This document shows, piece after piece, positions 1 through 7,398 of a DNA stretch of 27,605 nt. How positions within the stretch are numbered: the stretch's first letter is position 1; every line of letters starts with the position of its first letter. Location: NCBI GenBank assembly GCA_938023515.1, contig CALJDR010000037.1, positions 1 to 27,605 on the forward strand. The letters are read 5' to 3'. The notes beneath the pieces are model-generated. The model saw only the letters and a list, made by a program, of their open reading frames with translations. It did no database searches and was not told the origin of the DNA. Made by a program: the position numbers and the translations under genes. Source of the stretch: an uncultured Flavobacteriales bacterium. Its GTDB lineage: Bacteria > Bacteroidota > Bacteroidia > Flavobacteriales > UBA1820.

Positions 1-43
1 TGACGTCGAGTCTCGTGGGCACGGAGATGTGTATAAGAGACAG
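1..43. other. Nextera adapter at left contig end
   Basis: Bases 10-43 match the Nextera Read 2 adapter with one mismatch at 21, and 25-43 is the 19-base Tn5 mosaic end. Bases 1-9 are probably index or other adapter sequence. This is library-construction sequence, not genome. It adds a false N-terminal extension, containing the tell-tale peptide MCIRDS, to the first reading frame. Confidence 0.97.
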
Positions 44-53
44 CCCTGAGCCT

Positions 54-581
54 ATGGACCCCAACAAGACCCACGAAAGTTTCGCCCACGCTTTAATCAG
101 CCGGACACAGACCTTGAGCCATATCATCCCGCCCGAACTGGACTTTTTCGGGCCCCTGATCGGCCATTGGGATATTGAATATGTGGATGGTCTCGGCACG
201 CCCGGCGAGCGTCATGTGCGGGGCGAATGGATATTCTCGCGCGTACTGGCCGGAACGGCTATACAGGATGTGTTCATCTGTCCCTCGCGTGAGCAATGGG
301 AGATAAGCCCACAGGCCGATGCGGAATACGGCACGACGATCCGGATATACAACCCGGTAAGCCGGGCATGGGACGTTTTCTACGGATGCACCGGGGCGGC
401 TGTCCGGCTGGAAGCCCGCCGCGAGGAGAACGATATCGTCCTGACGGAAGTGACGATGGGGCGTATGAGGTGGATATTCTCCGATATCGCCGCCGCGTCT
501 TTCCATTGGCAGAATACCGAGCGGATGGACGACGGTACAGTACGGATCAACTGCGAAGTGTTCGCTACCCGAAGAAAATAA
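54..581 (+). CDS. DUF1579-like (lipocalin-fold) protein, 5' end uncertain
   Basis: A 175-residue protein from the first native ATG at 54. The frame stays open leftward into the adapter, and the ten native bases 44-53 are in frame, so the real start may have been lost at the contig end. The pattern of a GHWDIEY segment near residue 38, then repeated GxW/aromatic strands (GEWIFSRVLAGTAIQDV, RIYNPVSRAWDVFY, MRWIFSDI, FHW), resembles DUF1579-type small beta-barrel proteins of unknown substrate. It has no signal peptide or membrane segment. It converges on the alkaline phosphatase gene, with a shared hairpin terminator between them. Family placement is by pattern only, and I do not propose a function. 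Confidence 0.75.
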   Translation: MDPNKTHESFAHALISRTQTLSHIIPPELDFFGPLIGHWDIEYVDGLGTPGERHVRGEWIFSRVLAGTAIQDVFICPSREQWEISPQADAEYGTTIRIYNPVSRAWDVFYGCTGAAVRLEARREENDIVLTEVTMGRMRWIFSDIAAASFHWQNTERMDDGTVRINCEVFATRRK

Positions 582-601
582 ACGAGTCGTTTATACGTAA
601 C

Positions 602-639
602 AAAAAACCGGGCGCTGAATTTCAGCGCCCGGTTTTTTG
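602..639. terminator. Bidirectional intrinsic terminator
   Basis: A near-perfect hairpin of about 15 bp (arms AACCGGGCGCTGAA and TTCAGCGCCCGGTT) is flanked by A6 on the left and T6 on the right. It can terminate both the rightward DUF1579-like gene and the leftward phosphatase gene. Confidence 0.92.
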
Positions 640-651
640 TGTTCACAAGTA

Positions 652-1854
652 TTATTTCTTGTCCAGGATCTCGATGATCTTCTTGTGCACATCGATGTTT
701 TCCTGCACCCCGCGGAAATCCTGCGAGTGGGGGCCGTACGCGTAGATAGGCACCATGATGCCGGAGTGTCCTGAAGTGGTGTAGAGGGCTTTCACTTTTT
801 TCTCGGCGTAGTTGCCGTTCGGGATGGTCATACCGCCTGTTTCGTGGTCGGCTGTGACGATGACCAGGGTCTCTCCGTTCTGGTCGGCGAACTTAAGGGC
901 TTCGCTGACGGCCATATCGAAGTCGATCACTTCCATCACCGTGTATTTCACGTCGTTATTGTGGCTGCCCCAGTCGATCTGAGCGCCTTCGGCCATCAGG
1001 AAGAAGCCTTTCTTGGATTTCTTGCTCAGGAACTCGATGCCCTGGCGTACGGTCGAGGGCAGGAAGTCGCCGCGGCCGTTCATTACGGGCTGTACGTCGG
1101 CATCTTTGGCGATCACGCCGATGCGTTTGGCGGAGAGGTTGTCCTGAATGAGGCTGTAGTCGGTCAGCACCGTGAAGCCTGCTTTCTTGAGTTCGGCGAT
1201 CTGCTCGGGAGCGTATTTATCCCACAGGGATTCGCAGCCGGCCGCGAACAGGTCGAGTTTGGACAGCGGGAGCTGCTTCAGGATATCGGCCGTTTCACCG
1301 CGCTTGGCTACATGGGCATAGAATACCGAAGGGGTAGCGCCCGAAATATTGTCGGTAGAGATGATACCGGTAGCGAAACCTTTCGGCTCGAGCTTTTCCG
1401 GGATGTTGGCGGCCGGTTTTTCGTCCGGGGTCATGCCTACGAAACCGTTGGTGGTCTTCACCCCGCAGGCGTAGGTCGTACCGGAAGCGGCGGAGTCCGT
1501 GGTGAAGTGCGAAGCGGAATACGTGCGGACAAAGCCCATGTTCTTCAGCTTCATGATGGCCAGATCGTTGCCGTTGGCATAGTAGCCGGCCACAGCTTGG
1601 GCCATACCCATTCCGTCCCCGATAAGCAGGATGACGTTCTTTACCTTACCGTTGGTCCCGTCGCTTTTGAAGGTAGGGGTGTAAGGGGTGTACGTGAAAT
1701 CGTTGGCATACGTATCGGGAATCGTAGCCTTTACCTTCTCGGTGGAATTCTCGTTCGCTTTCTTGTTCTCTGCGGCCGGGGTTCCTTTTTCCTGTGCGAC
1801 TGCGGCGGAAAAGCTCAGCAGCAGGGCGGCGCACAAAAGCAATGTTTTCTTCAT
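652..1854 (-). CDS. Alkaline phosphatase (PhoA family), secreted
   Basis: A 400-residue phosphomonoesterase with a Sec signal peptide (about 1-20, ending AVAQ), expected in the periplasm. The metal and catalytic set of the PhoA family is visible: GDGMG with D80, the nucleophile motif TDSAASGT with S121, E289/D294/H298 in EGAQIDWGSHNND, D336-H337 in ADHETGG, and H363 in SGHSG. Length is slightly below E. coli PhoA. It would release inorganic phosphate from phosphate esters using Zn/Mg. Residues 21-45 form a low-complexity Lys/Glu/Asn linker. It starts 24 bases after the upstream PLP enzyme, so the two may be cotranscribed. The usual symbol phoA is not assigned because several phosphatase subfamilies share these motifs. 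Confidence 0.93.
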   Translation of the reverse strand: MKKTLLLCAALLLSFSAAVAQEKGTPAAENKKANENSTEKVKATIPDTYANDFTYTPYTPTFKSDGTNGKVKNVILLIGDGMGMAQAVAGYYANGNDLAIMKLKNMGFVRTYSASHFTTDSAASGTTYACGVKTTNGFVGMTPDEKPAANIPEKLEPKGFATGIISTDNISGATPSVFYAHVAKRGETADILKQLPLSKLDLFAAGCESLWDKYAPEQIAELKKAGFTVLTDYSLIQDNLSAKRIGVIAKDADVQPVMNGRGDFLPSTVRQGIEFLSKKSKKGFFLMAEGAQIDWGSHNNDVKYTVMEVIDFDMAVSEALKFADQNGETLVIVTADHETGGMTIPNGNYAEKKVKALYTTSGHSGIMVPIYAYGPHSQDFRGVQENIDVHKKIIEILDKK

Positions 1855-1878
1855 CGATTATACTTGTTTGTTAATTAG

Positions 1879-2880
1879 TTATTTAGTATTGTTCTTTACT
1901 TGCTCTTCGAGTTGGCGGAAGAAAACGCCCGCGTCGACATTGCCCCCCGAAAGGATAATGCCTACCCGCGAACCGGCGAAAAGTTCCGGATTGTGCAGCA
2001 CGGCAGCCAAGGGAACCGCCGAGGAAGGCTCGATCACGATCTTCATCCGCTCCCATACCAACCGCATCGCCTCGATGATTTCCGGCTCGTCTACCAGCAG
2101 GATGTCCTTCAAGTAGCGGGACAGGGTATACAGGGTCTTGTCGCCCAGGCTCGTGCGCAGACCGTCCGCGATGGTCTTGGGCGGGAATGCTTTCTGGATG
2201 GAACCTTTGTGGAGCGACATATAGGCATCGCCTGCCAGGACAGGTTCCGTACCGAATGCCATACACCGGGGCGCATAAGCGGCGGCGACCATCGCCGTGC
2301 CGGACATCAGGCCGCCGCCGCCTACCGGGGCGAGGATGAAATCCAGATCCTTTACGTCTTCCAGAAGTTCTGCTGCCGCAGTCCCCTGGCCGTAAATGAC
2401 ATTCCAGTTGTTGTATGGATGCAGGAACGTGGCGCCTTTTTCACGTACTACCTCTTCTACGGCAGCCTCCCGGGCAGCCTGGGTGGATTCGCATTCTATT
2501 ACGATACCCCCGTACCCTTTCACGGCGTCTTTTTTTACTTGGGGGGCGTTCTCCGGCATCACGATATAGGCCGGAACGCCCAGCAGCTTGGCCGACAAAG
2601 CCACCGCCTGGGCGAAATTTCCCGACGAATGGGTCGCCAATCCTTTAGAGCGCGCCTCCGGCGGTAAGTTCAGGGCCGCATTCATGGCTCCCCGCATTTT
2701 GAATGCGCCGATCTTCTGGAGGTTCTCGCACTTGAAAAAGACCGAACATCCGGCCATTGAATCGATGGCAGAGGAGGTCATTACAGGGGTGCGGTGTATA
2801 TAAGGGGCTATTTTTTCCCGGACAGCCTGCCAGGCGGGCAGGTCCAGGTACGATTTGCTTTCAAATTCCGGGTTTTCCAT
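1879..2880 (-). CDS. PLP-dependent serine/threonine dehydratase family (IlvA/TdcB/serine racemase-like)
   Basis: A 333-residue fold-type II PLP enzyme without a C-terminal ACT domain, so isoleucine feedback is not expected. The Schiff-base lysine is K61 in KIGAFKMRGA. The substrate loop is HSSGNFAQ (84-91), the phosphate-binding loop is GGGGLMSG (187-194), and a late SGGN motif contacts the pyridine ring. The family deaminates threonine or serine to 2-oxo acids. Close relatives are serine racemases or threo-3-hydroxyaspartate dehydratases, and sequence alone does not separate these. I chose ATG 2880; an upstream TTG at 2886 would add only two residues. It lies 55 bases after btuD on the same strand with no obvious terminator between, so read-through from the B12 operon is possible. 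Confidence 0.9.
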   Translation of the reverse strand: MENPEFESKSYLDLPAWQAVREKIAPYIHRTPVMTSSAIDSMAGCSVFFKCENLQKIGAFKMRGAMNAALNLPPEARSKGLATHSSGNFAQAVALSAKLLGVPAYIVMPENAPQVKKDAVKGYGGIVIECESTQAAREAAVEEVVREKGATFLHPYNNWNVIYGQGTAAAELLEDVKDLDFILAPVGGGGLMSGTAMVAAAYAPRCMAFGTEPVLAGDAYMSLHKGSIQKAFPPKTIADGLRTSLGDKTLYTLSRYLKDILLVDEPEIIEAMRLVWERMKIVIEPSSAVPLAAVLHNPELFAGSRVGIILSGGNVDAGVFFRQLEEQVKNNTK

Positions 2881-2935
2881 ATTCAAAGCGGTTATCCGGT
2901 TGTAAAGTTAAGGCTTAAAAAAGGGAAAAACCTAC

Positions 2936-3706
2936 TCAAATGTTTAAAAAATCCTTAATTAATCCCGACTGTGCGCCGAAAACGCTGTCGGCAAGCGCCG
3001 ATTTATCCTCCCACGGGGCTTTGACCTGGAAGACGTTCCCGGCGGTATCCATCACCCACATCGCGTCGGCAAAAGCGAAAGCCAGGTCGATGTCGTGCGT
3101 GGAGAGTACGAGGGCTTTTCCGTTCTCGCGGGCCAATCGGCGCAGCACGGTCATGATCTCCACCCGGGCGGCCATATCGAGGAATGAAAGCGGCTCGTCG
3201 AGCACGATGATATCGGTATCCTGTGCCAAGGCTTTGGCGATCATTACTTTTTGCCGCTGCCCGTCGCTGATGCGGGCCATTGAGCGGTCGGCCAGATCGG
3301 CGATACCCGCCGTTTCCATCGCCTGCCGGACGTATTCATGGTCTTTTTCATCCAGCCGGGCGAAACAGTCGCAGTACGGGTACCGGCCCATTTCGACCGT
3401 CTGCCGGACGGAGAGGTATTGTATTTCGCCGATGATCTCGGTCAGTACCACGCCCAAGGTGTGGGAGAGTTCTTTCTGGGAATAGTCGGCCAAAGGACGG
3501 TCTTTGAGGATCACTCCCCCCGCTTTCGGGGTGAGGAATCCGCATATAGTGCGCAGCAAAGTCGATTTACCGGCCCCGTTGCGGCCCACCAGGCAGGTGA
3601 GCAAGCCCCGGTCGAGGCTTACCGAAATATGTTGCCGCACTGGATTGCCGTTGTCGTGGTATCCGATGGAAAGGTCTTGTGTGGAGAGTATCGGGGTGGT
3701 ATCCAT
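2936..3706 (-). CDS. btuD: Cobalamin ABC transporter ATP-binding protein
   Basis: A 256-residue ABC ATPase of the FecE/BtuD/HmuV class. It has Walker A GRNGAGKST (41-49), Walker B IIVLDEP ending at E171, a D-loop SFLD and switch histidine H204 in STHD. The signature motif reads ISDGQ (146-150) rather than LSGGQ, a change I associate with this importer class, so it is probably functional. It would power the BtuC permease from the cytoplasmic face. It is the last gene of btuF-btuC-btuD, 5 bases after btuC. The B12 substrate is inferred from the riboswitch upstream of btuF; protein sequence alone would also allow haem or ferric siderophore. Confidence 0.9.
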   Translation of the reverse strand: MDTTPILSTQDLSIGYHDNGNPVRQHISVSLDRGLLTCLVGRNGAGKSTLLRTICGFLTPKAGGVILKDRPLADYSQKELSHTLGVVLTEIIGEIQYLSVRQTVEMGRYPYCDCFARLDEKDHEYVRQAMETAGIADLADRSMARISDGQRQKVMIAKALAQDTDIIVLDEPLSFLDMAARVEIMTVLRRLARENGKALVLSTHDIDLAFAFADAMWVMDTAGNVFQVKAPWEDKSALADSVFGAQSGLIKDFLNI

Positions 3707-3711
3707 ATCGG

Positions 3712-4734
3712 TCAGCTTTTAGCGGAGGAACTTTTCAGGACGGCCATGATGACGATAGGCGCCCCGATAAGGGACGTTACGGCATTCACCGGCAGCATGT
3801 ATCCGAATATAGCCTGTTTGGCGATGATGCCGCAGGCCAGCGTGATAGCGGCCCCGGCCAGTATGGTCAGCGGGAGAAGTACCCGGCGGTCGGCGCTGCG
3901 GGTGGTGTAGCGCACAATGTGGGGTACGGCGAGGCCTATGAACGCAATGGGGCCGCAGTACGCCGTTACTGCGCCCGTGAGCAGGGCCGAAATGAGGATG
4001 ATCGCCGTGCGGGCACCGGGGATGTTGATACCCAGGTTCCGGGCGTAATTCTCTCCAAGCAGCAGGGCGTTGAACGTTCTTATGAGAAAAAAGGAGGCTG
4101 TTACCCCGATGGCGCATACGGCCAGGAACGAGTAGAAGAACCCGTCGGCCATGGCGCGCGAAAAACTGCCCTGACTCCACATGATGAAGGCGAAATTGGC
4201 GTCTTTATTGCCGGAGAACTGGAGCACCGACACCAGTGCCGAAGCCAGATACCCCACCATGATACCGGTGATCAGCAGCGAGGTGTTGCCCACCATACGC
4301 CGCGATACGGCCAGCAGGAATACCAGCACGGCGGCACTCCCCGCCAAGGCAGCCAGTATCTGCCACAGGGGGCCGATGATCAGCGAAAAGCCGAATGTAC
4401 CCGCGCAAAACGTGATCAACGCGACGGCCAGCGAAGCGCCGGAACTGATGCCCAGGATCGAGGGATCGGCCAGCGGGTTGCGGAAAAGGGTCTGCATCAT
4501 CAGTCCGCACACGGCCAGCGTACCGCCCGCCGCGAGTGCGGTGACGGCCTCCGGGATCCGTTTTTCCAGTATGATGATACGGGTGATCGAGTCCTGATCC
4601 GCTCCGGTGAGCACGTCCAGCACTTCCCGCAGGGGAATGGATACCGTTCCGAATGCTACGCTCACGGCGAAAAGCACGACGATCAGGGCCAGGAGTACGG
4701 CCCCGGTAAGCAGGTATTTTCCCCGTAGGCTCAT
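3712..4734 (-). CDS. btuC: Cobalamin ABC transporter permease (FecCD/BtuC family)
   Basis: A 340-residue polytopic inner-membrane protein of the FecCD family, with about 9-10 hydrophobic segments. It carries family hallmarks such as QTLFRNPLADPSILGISSGA near residue 80-105, GENYARNLGI near 230 (the coupling region contacting the ATPase), and GPIAFIGLAVPHIVR near 265. Two copies would form the channel with two BtuD subunits. Its ATG overlaps the btuF stop by 4 bases (ATGA), indicating translational coupling. The B12 substrate follows from the upstream riboswitch. Confidence 0.92.
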   Translation of the reverse strand: MSLRGKYLLTGAVLLALIVVLFAVSVAFGTVSIPLREVLDVLTGADQDSITRIIILEKRIPEAVTALAAGGTLAVCGLMMQTLFRNPLADPSILGISSGASLAVALITFCAGTFGFSLIIGPLWQILAALAGSAAVLVFLLAVSRRMVGNTSLLITGIMVGYLASALVSVLQFSGNKDANFAFIMWSQGSFSRAMADGFFYSFLAVCAIGVTASFFLIRTFNALLLGENYARNLGINIPGARTAIILISALLTGAVTAYCGPIAFIGLAVPHIVRYTTRSADRRVLLPLTILAGAAITLACGIIAKQAIFGYMLPVNAVTSLIGAPIVIMAVLKSSSAKS

Positions 4735-5852
4735 TTATCTTTAATCTTCCGGTAGTAGTAGGGCGTATAATCCTTATCGCGGGGCAGGTTCACAAAATCC
4801 GAAAGTACTTTGTCCGGATTTATGATCCCTTGTTCGAAATAGGGGACATCGTCCGTATTGCAGATGAAAATAGCGCCGTCCTTATAAGCCTTGAAATGGG
4901 TGTAGAGTTTGTTTTGCGCTTTCAGGGATTCCAGCGTAGGGCTGGCACCCAGTCCGGTCTCGAAGAACCAGACATCCGCATCGGCCCCTTGGGCCAGCAC
5001 CGCTTCCATATCCAGGGACAGAGAACCGGTATCCTGCGTGTCTTTCCAAGGGAAATCGAGCCCGGCCTCCCGGAAAAGGACGCTTTTATAACTTTCCCCA
5101 GCCGGCATATACCATACGCCCTGAAAGGGCAGGGAGGATAGTACTTTGGGATGGGAGGAGCTGCTTTTGGCCTGTTCGAGCACGGCATTGTACCGGGCTT
5201 CTATCCCGGCAAAGACACTGTCGGCTTTTTCCCGGCAGTCGAAGAATTCGGCCAGGAATTTCATCCATTCGGTGCGGGCCAACGGATGGTTGTCCCAAGG
5301 GGACAGTTCCAATATCAGCGGGCAGCGCATATCTTTTTCCAGGGCGGATACATTTTCTGTGCGTCCGGGGGAGAATATTACGGCATCGGGGTTCAGGGCG
5401 AGCAGTTTTTCCGGATCGAACTGCCATCCGTTGAAAAATTCGCCCAGGTCTTCCCGGGCGGACAGTGCCGAATTCTTTTCCAGGGCGGCTTTGGAGCCGA
5501 CGCTCTTTATGCGGTCTTCCAGTCCCAGTGCAGCCAACAACCCTATCTGGGTGGAATGGGCGCAGCCTACGTTCTCCAGCGGGATACGGACGGTTACGGC
5601 ATCCTGCGGGGCACCGGCCGGAATATCTTCCCCTTTATAAAGGAAATACTTCCGCAGGACTTTCGAGGTGTCGGCCGGCTGGTAGGTAGTGACCAGTGTG
5701 CCCCCGTTGGTTTTCCGGGTGTCGAAAAGGTGGGAATAAACCGGCTTTACGATTTCCGGCGTTTTTTCGCCGGCATTCTTTCCGCCCGAACAGGCGGCCG
5801 CCAGCAGGAGTACTGCCGGGAGGAGGAGATTTTTTACAATGCGTGTGGTCAT
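4731..5852 (-). CDS. btuF: Cobalamin-binding lipoprotein (BtuF/FecB-type)
   Basis: A 373-residue substrate-binding protein with a lipoprotein signal peptide (LLLAAAC, acylated C21), so it is probably anchored in the periplasm. The body follows the type III periplasmic-binding fold used for B12, haem and siderophores: a lobe containing ENVGCAHSTQIGLLAALGLEDRIKSVGS, then the NPDAVIFSPG strand, a long helix, and a second lobe. It delivers ligand to BtuC/BtuD encoded directly downstream. It is longer than E. coli BtuF because of an N-terminal linker and beta segment (about 22-90). A cobalamin riboswitch immediately precedes the ATG, which makes B12 the likely ligand and B12 repression the likely control. 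Confidence 0.9.
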   Translation of the reverse strand: MTTRIVKNLLLPAVLLLAAACSGGKNAGEKTPEIVKPVYSHLFDTRKTNGGTLVTTYQPADTSKVLRKYFLYKGEDIPAGAPQDAVTVRIPLENVGCAHSTQIGLLAALGLEDRIKSVGSKAALEKNSALSAREDLGEFFNGWQFDPEKLLALNPDAVIFSPGRTENVSALEKDMRCPLILELSPWDNHPLARTEWMKFLAEFFDCREKADSVFAGIEARYNAVLEQAKSSSSHPKVLSSLPFQGVWYMPAGESYKSVLFREAGLDFPWKDTQDTGSLSLDMEAVLAQGADADVWFFETGLGASPTLESLKAQNKLYTHFKAYKDGAIFICNTDDVPYFEQGIINPDKVLSDFVNLPRDKDYTPYYYRKIKDK

Positions 5853-5873
5853 AACTTTGCTCCCAAGTTTTTT

Positions 5874-5983
5874 ACCACTCCTGACGGTATCCCGGCTCGC
5901 CGTTCATGGACGGCTGTACGGTTGTGGGCACAGCTGCGGATATTTTTCCCGCATTCCCCGCCAAGGCGGTGCAGATGATTGGT
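5874..5983 (-). promoter_or_regulatory. Cobalamin (AdoCbl/B12) riboswitch
   Basis: Read on the minus strand, the core elements occur in order. GGGGAATGCGGGAAAAATA and TCCGC lead into GCTGTGCCCACAACCGTA (5917-5934), the segment usually seen as GCTGCCCCCGCAACTGTA. Then comes the B12 box GAGCCGGGATACCGTCAGG (about 5880-5898). The P1 ends ACCAATC (5977-5983) and GAGTGGT (5874-5880) can pair with one mismatch. The aptamer ends about 20 bases before the btuF ATG, which fits control of ribosome access by ligand-dependent folding. No T-run terminator is seen between it and btuF. Confidence 0.9.
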
Positions 5984-5992
5984 TGGAATGTC

Positions 5993-6000
5993 CAAATGTA
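5993..6000 (-). promoter_or_regulatory. Promoter -7 box for the btu operon
   Basis: TACATTTG on the minus strand matches the Bacteroidetes TAnnTTTG box. It lies about 10 bases before the 5' edge of the riboswitch, so transcription would start right at the aptamer. No good -33 TTTG is visible at the usual spacing. Confidence 0.65.
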
Positions 6001-6023
6001 CGGAAAAAAAACGCATGGCGGCC

Positions 6024-6055
6024 AGAAAAAAAACCGCGCTCGTGGGAGCGCGGTT
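6024..6055 (-). terminator. Intrinsic terminator of the DUF4251 gene
   Basis: Read leftward, this is a perfect 10-bp stem (AACCGCGCTC with GAGCGCGGTT, 4-base loop) followed by a run of eight T. It lies 33 bases past the DUF4251 stop codon and just upstream of the btu promoter, insulating the two units. Confidence 0.9.
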
Positions 6056-6087
6056 CGGTTTTGTTTTCGGCATTTAGGCCGGTATGT

Positions 6088-6693
6088 TTACAGGCTGGTA
6101 GTTCCCATAAAGATTTTGGACTGCGAATATGGCACCAGAATACCGGTCATCGTCAGGCGCTGGCTGTTGAAATTGGGCTGGATGGTGGCGTAAGCGGAAT
6201 TGGTCCCGTGGGTCAGGGTCAGGTTGATGCTGGCCGATATCTTAGTGCCTTGTACCATCATGCTAAGGTTCACGTTCCCGTTGTTGGATACGCTGTATTT
6301 CAGGTTGGAAACGGTGCCTTCCACCGTAATGCCTCCCAGTCCGTTAGCACCGGCTCCCTGGAGCGAAGCGACCTGAATGGTAGCCTGATTGCCCTGTACC
6401 ATGATGAAGTTGGTGTTGGTATTCACAAAGAAATTGGCGCCGCTGCGCAGCTGTATCTGCGAACCTTCCAACACAAAGTCCATTTGGTTGATCGATTTTT
6501 TAGCTGTCAGGAACGCCTGCATTTCTTCGGTCTTTATCATTGCGTCCCGGGCGTCGCGCTCAGCCTCACGCTGTGCTTTCGCCTGGGCGCGGGCTTCCAT
6601 TTTGGCTTCTTTTTTCGCTTGTTTGCTTGTCTGGGCCTGCGCTACGCCTACTCCCAGGAGTAGCAATGCGGCCATAAAGATAATTTTTTTCAT
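6088..6693 (-). CDS. Secreted DUF4251 domain protein
   Basis: A 201-residue protein with a clear signal peptide (1-20, cleavage after AQA). An Ala/Lys/Glu/Arg-rich, probably helical segment (about 22-50) is rich in QAKKEAK-type repeats. The C-terminal domain (about 52-200) has the DUF4251 pattern: MDFVLEGSQIQLRSG, then GNQATIQVASLQG, NGLGGITVEG and paired beta strands. DUF4251 is common in gut Bacteroidetes and has no established role; a periplasmic or surface location is expected. The gene is monocistronic, with its own -7 box upstream and a strong terminator downstream. Confidence 0.9.
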   Translation of the reverse strand: MKKIIFMAALLLLGVGVAQAQTSKQAKKEAKMEARAQAKAQREAERDARDAMIKTEEMQAFLTAKKSINQMDFVLEGSQIQLRSGANFFVNTNTNFIMVQGNQATIQVASLQGAGANGLGGITVEGTVSNLKYSVSNNGNVNLSMMVQGTKISASINLTLTHGTNSAYATIQPNFNSQRLTMTGILVPYSQSKIFMGTTSL

Positions 6694-6785
6694 TTTTTTG
6701 TTTGGGTTTGGTTAATTCTTGGTTCGGTTAAGGTTTCGGTTCTTTCAAAAACCTAAGTAAATATACTTAAATTATTTTTCATATA

Positions 6786-6793
6786 CAAAGTTA
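6786..6793 (-). promoter_or_regulatory. Promoter -7 box for the DUF4251 gene
   Basis: TAACTTTG on the minus strand fits TAnnTTTG and lies in AT-rich DNA about 92 bases upstream of the DUF4251 ATG. No clear -33 TTTG is seen. The rest of 6694-6972 is AT-rich with no supportable gene. Confidence 0.5.
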
Positions 6794-6972
6794 TATCAAA
6801 AATTAAGTTTATGGATGCTAAATTGTTCTTAATGAGATATAATTATTCTTAATGTGAGGGCACAGATATCCCAGTAATGTCCGCAAAATCCCATATTGGG
6901 CTTTAAGTTAAACCAGATCCCGTTTTTAAGAGATTCCTGATTGCCAGGTAGGGGTAGTGTGCCGAAAATCGG

Positions 6973-6980
6973 TATATTTG
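6973..6980 (+). promoter_or_regulatory. Promoter -7 box for rnpB
   Basis: TATATTTG fits TAnnTTTG and ends 9 bases before the first base of the RNase P RNA P1 helix, the expected distance for a transcript beginning at about 6987-6990. A matching -33 element is not clear. Confidence 0.7.
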
Positions 6981-6989
6981 CCGAATCAT

Positions 6990-7373
6990 ACGACAGGCTG
7001 TCCCATCGCTCGCGCACTGGTTGCGCGTGAGGAAAGTCCGGGCACCGCAGGGCGCCGTACTTCCTAACGGGAAGGGGCCGCCGGATTATCCGGCGGCTAC
7101 AGACAGTGCAACAGAAAATTACCGCCGCACTTTGGTGCGGCAAGGGTGAAAAGGCGGGGTAAGAGCCCACCGCCGCCGTGGCGACACGGCGGGCATATGT
7201 AAACCTTACGGGGTGAAATGCCACATATACCGGAAAGCCCCTTGTGGGCGGGACGCGGCCCGTGTCCTGATTTCCGGGGGGTAGGCAGATAGAGGTTGCG
7301 GGTGACCGCAGTCCCAGATAAATGATGGGAACCGTCCTCGGACGGCACAGAACCCGGCTTACAGGCCTGTCGT
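6990..7373 (+). ncRNA. rnpB: RNase P RNA (bacterial type A)
   Basis: This is the catalytic RNA that matures tRNA 5' ends. The universal GAGGAAAGTCCGGGC element is at about 7029-7043 and the 3' partner region AGAACCCGGCTTA at about 7349-7361. The ends pair as P1 (ACGACAGGC with GCCTGTCGT), which defines the boundaries. Internal GC-rich hairpins and the ACAGAAAATTACCGCC segment match type A architecture. The P1 right arm is followed by TTTTTT, which could act as the terminator. Reading frames across this interval are artefacts of a structured RNA. The TlpA-like gene starts only 25 bases downstream. Confidence 0.96.
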
Positions 7374-7398
7374 TTTTTCTTGAAATATTGCGACGACT

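Noticed and set aside
25..43. Tn5 mosaic end as a natural mobile-element end
   Set aside because: It is joined to Nextera primer sequence and sits at the contig tip with its partner at the other tip, so it is a library artefact.
146..150. Idea that the BtuD signature ISDGQ (protein residues 146-150 of the gene at 2936-3706) marks an inactive ATPase
   Set aside because: SDGQ or SDGE in place of SGGQ is, to my knowledge, frequent in this importer class, and all other ATPase motifs are intact.
844..1878. Long plus-strand frame opposite the alkaline phosphatase gene
   Set aside because: It is a shadow of the phosphatase reading frame; its translation has no family motifs and the opposite strand has a full catalytic set.
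3679..4728. 349-codon plus-strand frame opposite btuC
   Set aside because: Low-complexity Gly/Arg/Gln/His translation typical of antisense frames in GC-rich DNA; btuC on the other strand is clear.
6829..7348. Minus-strand frames over 6829-7348
   Set aside because: They cross the RNase P RNA gene; an open frame here reflects structured-RNA composition, not coding.
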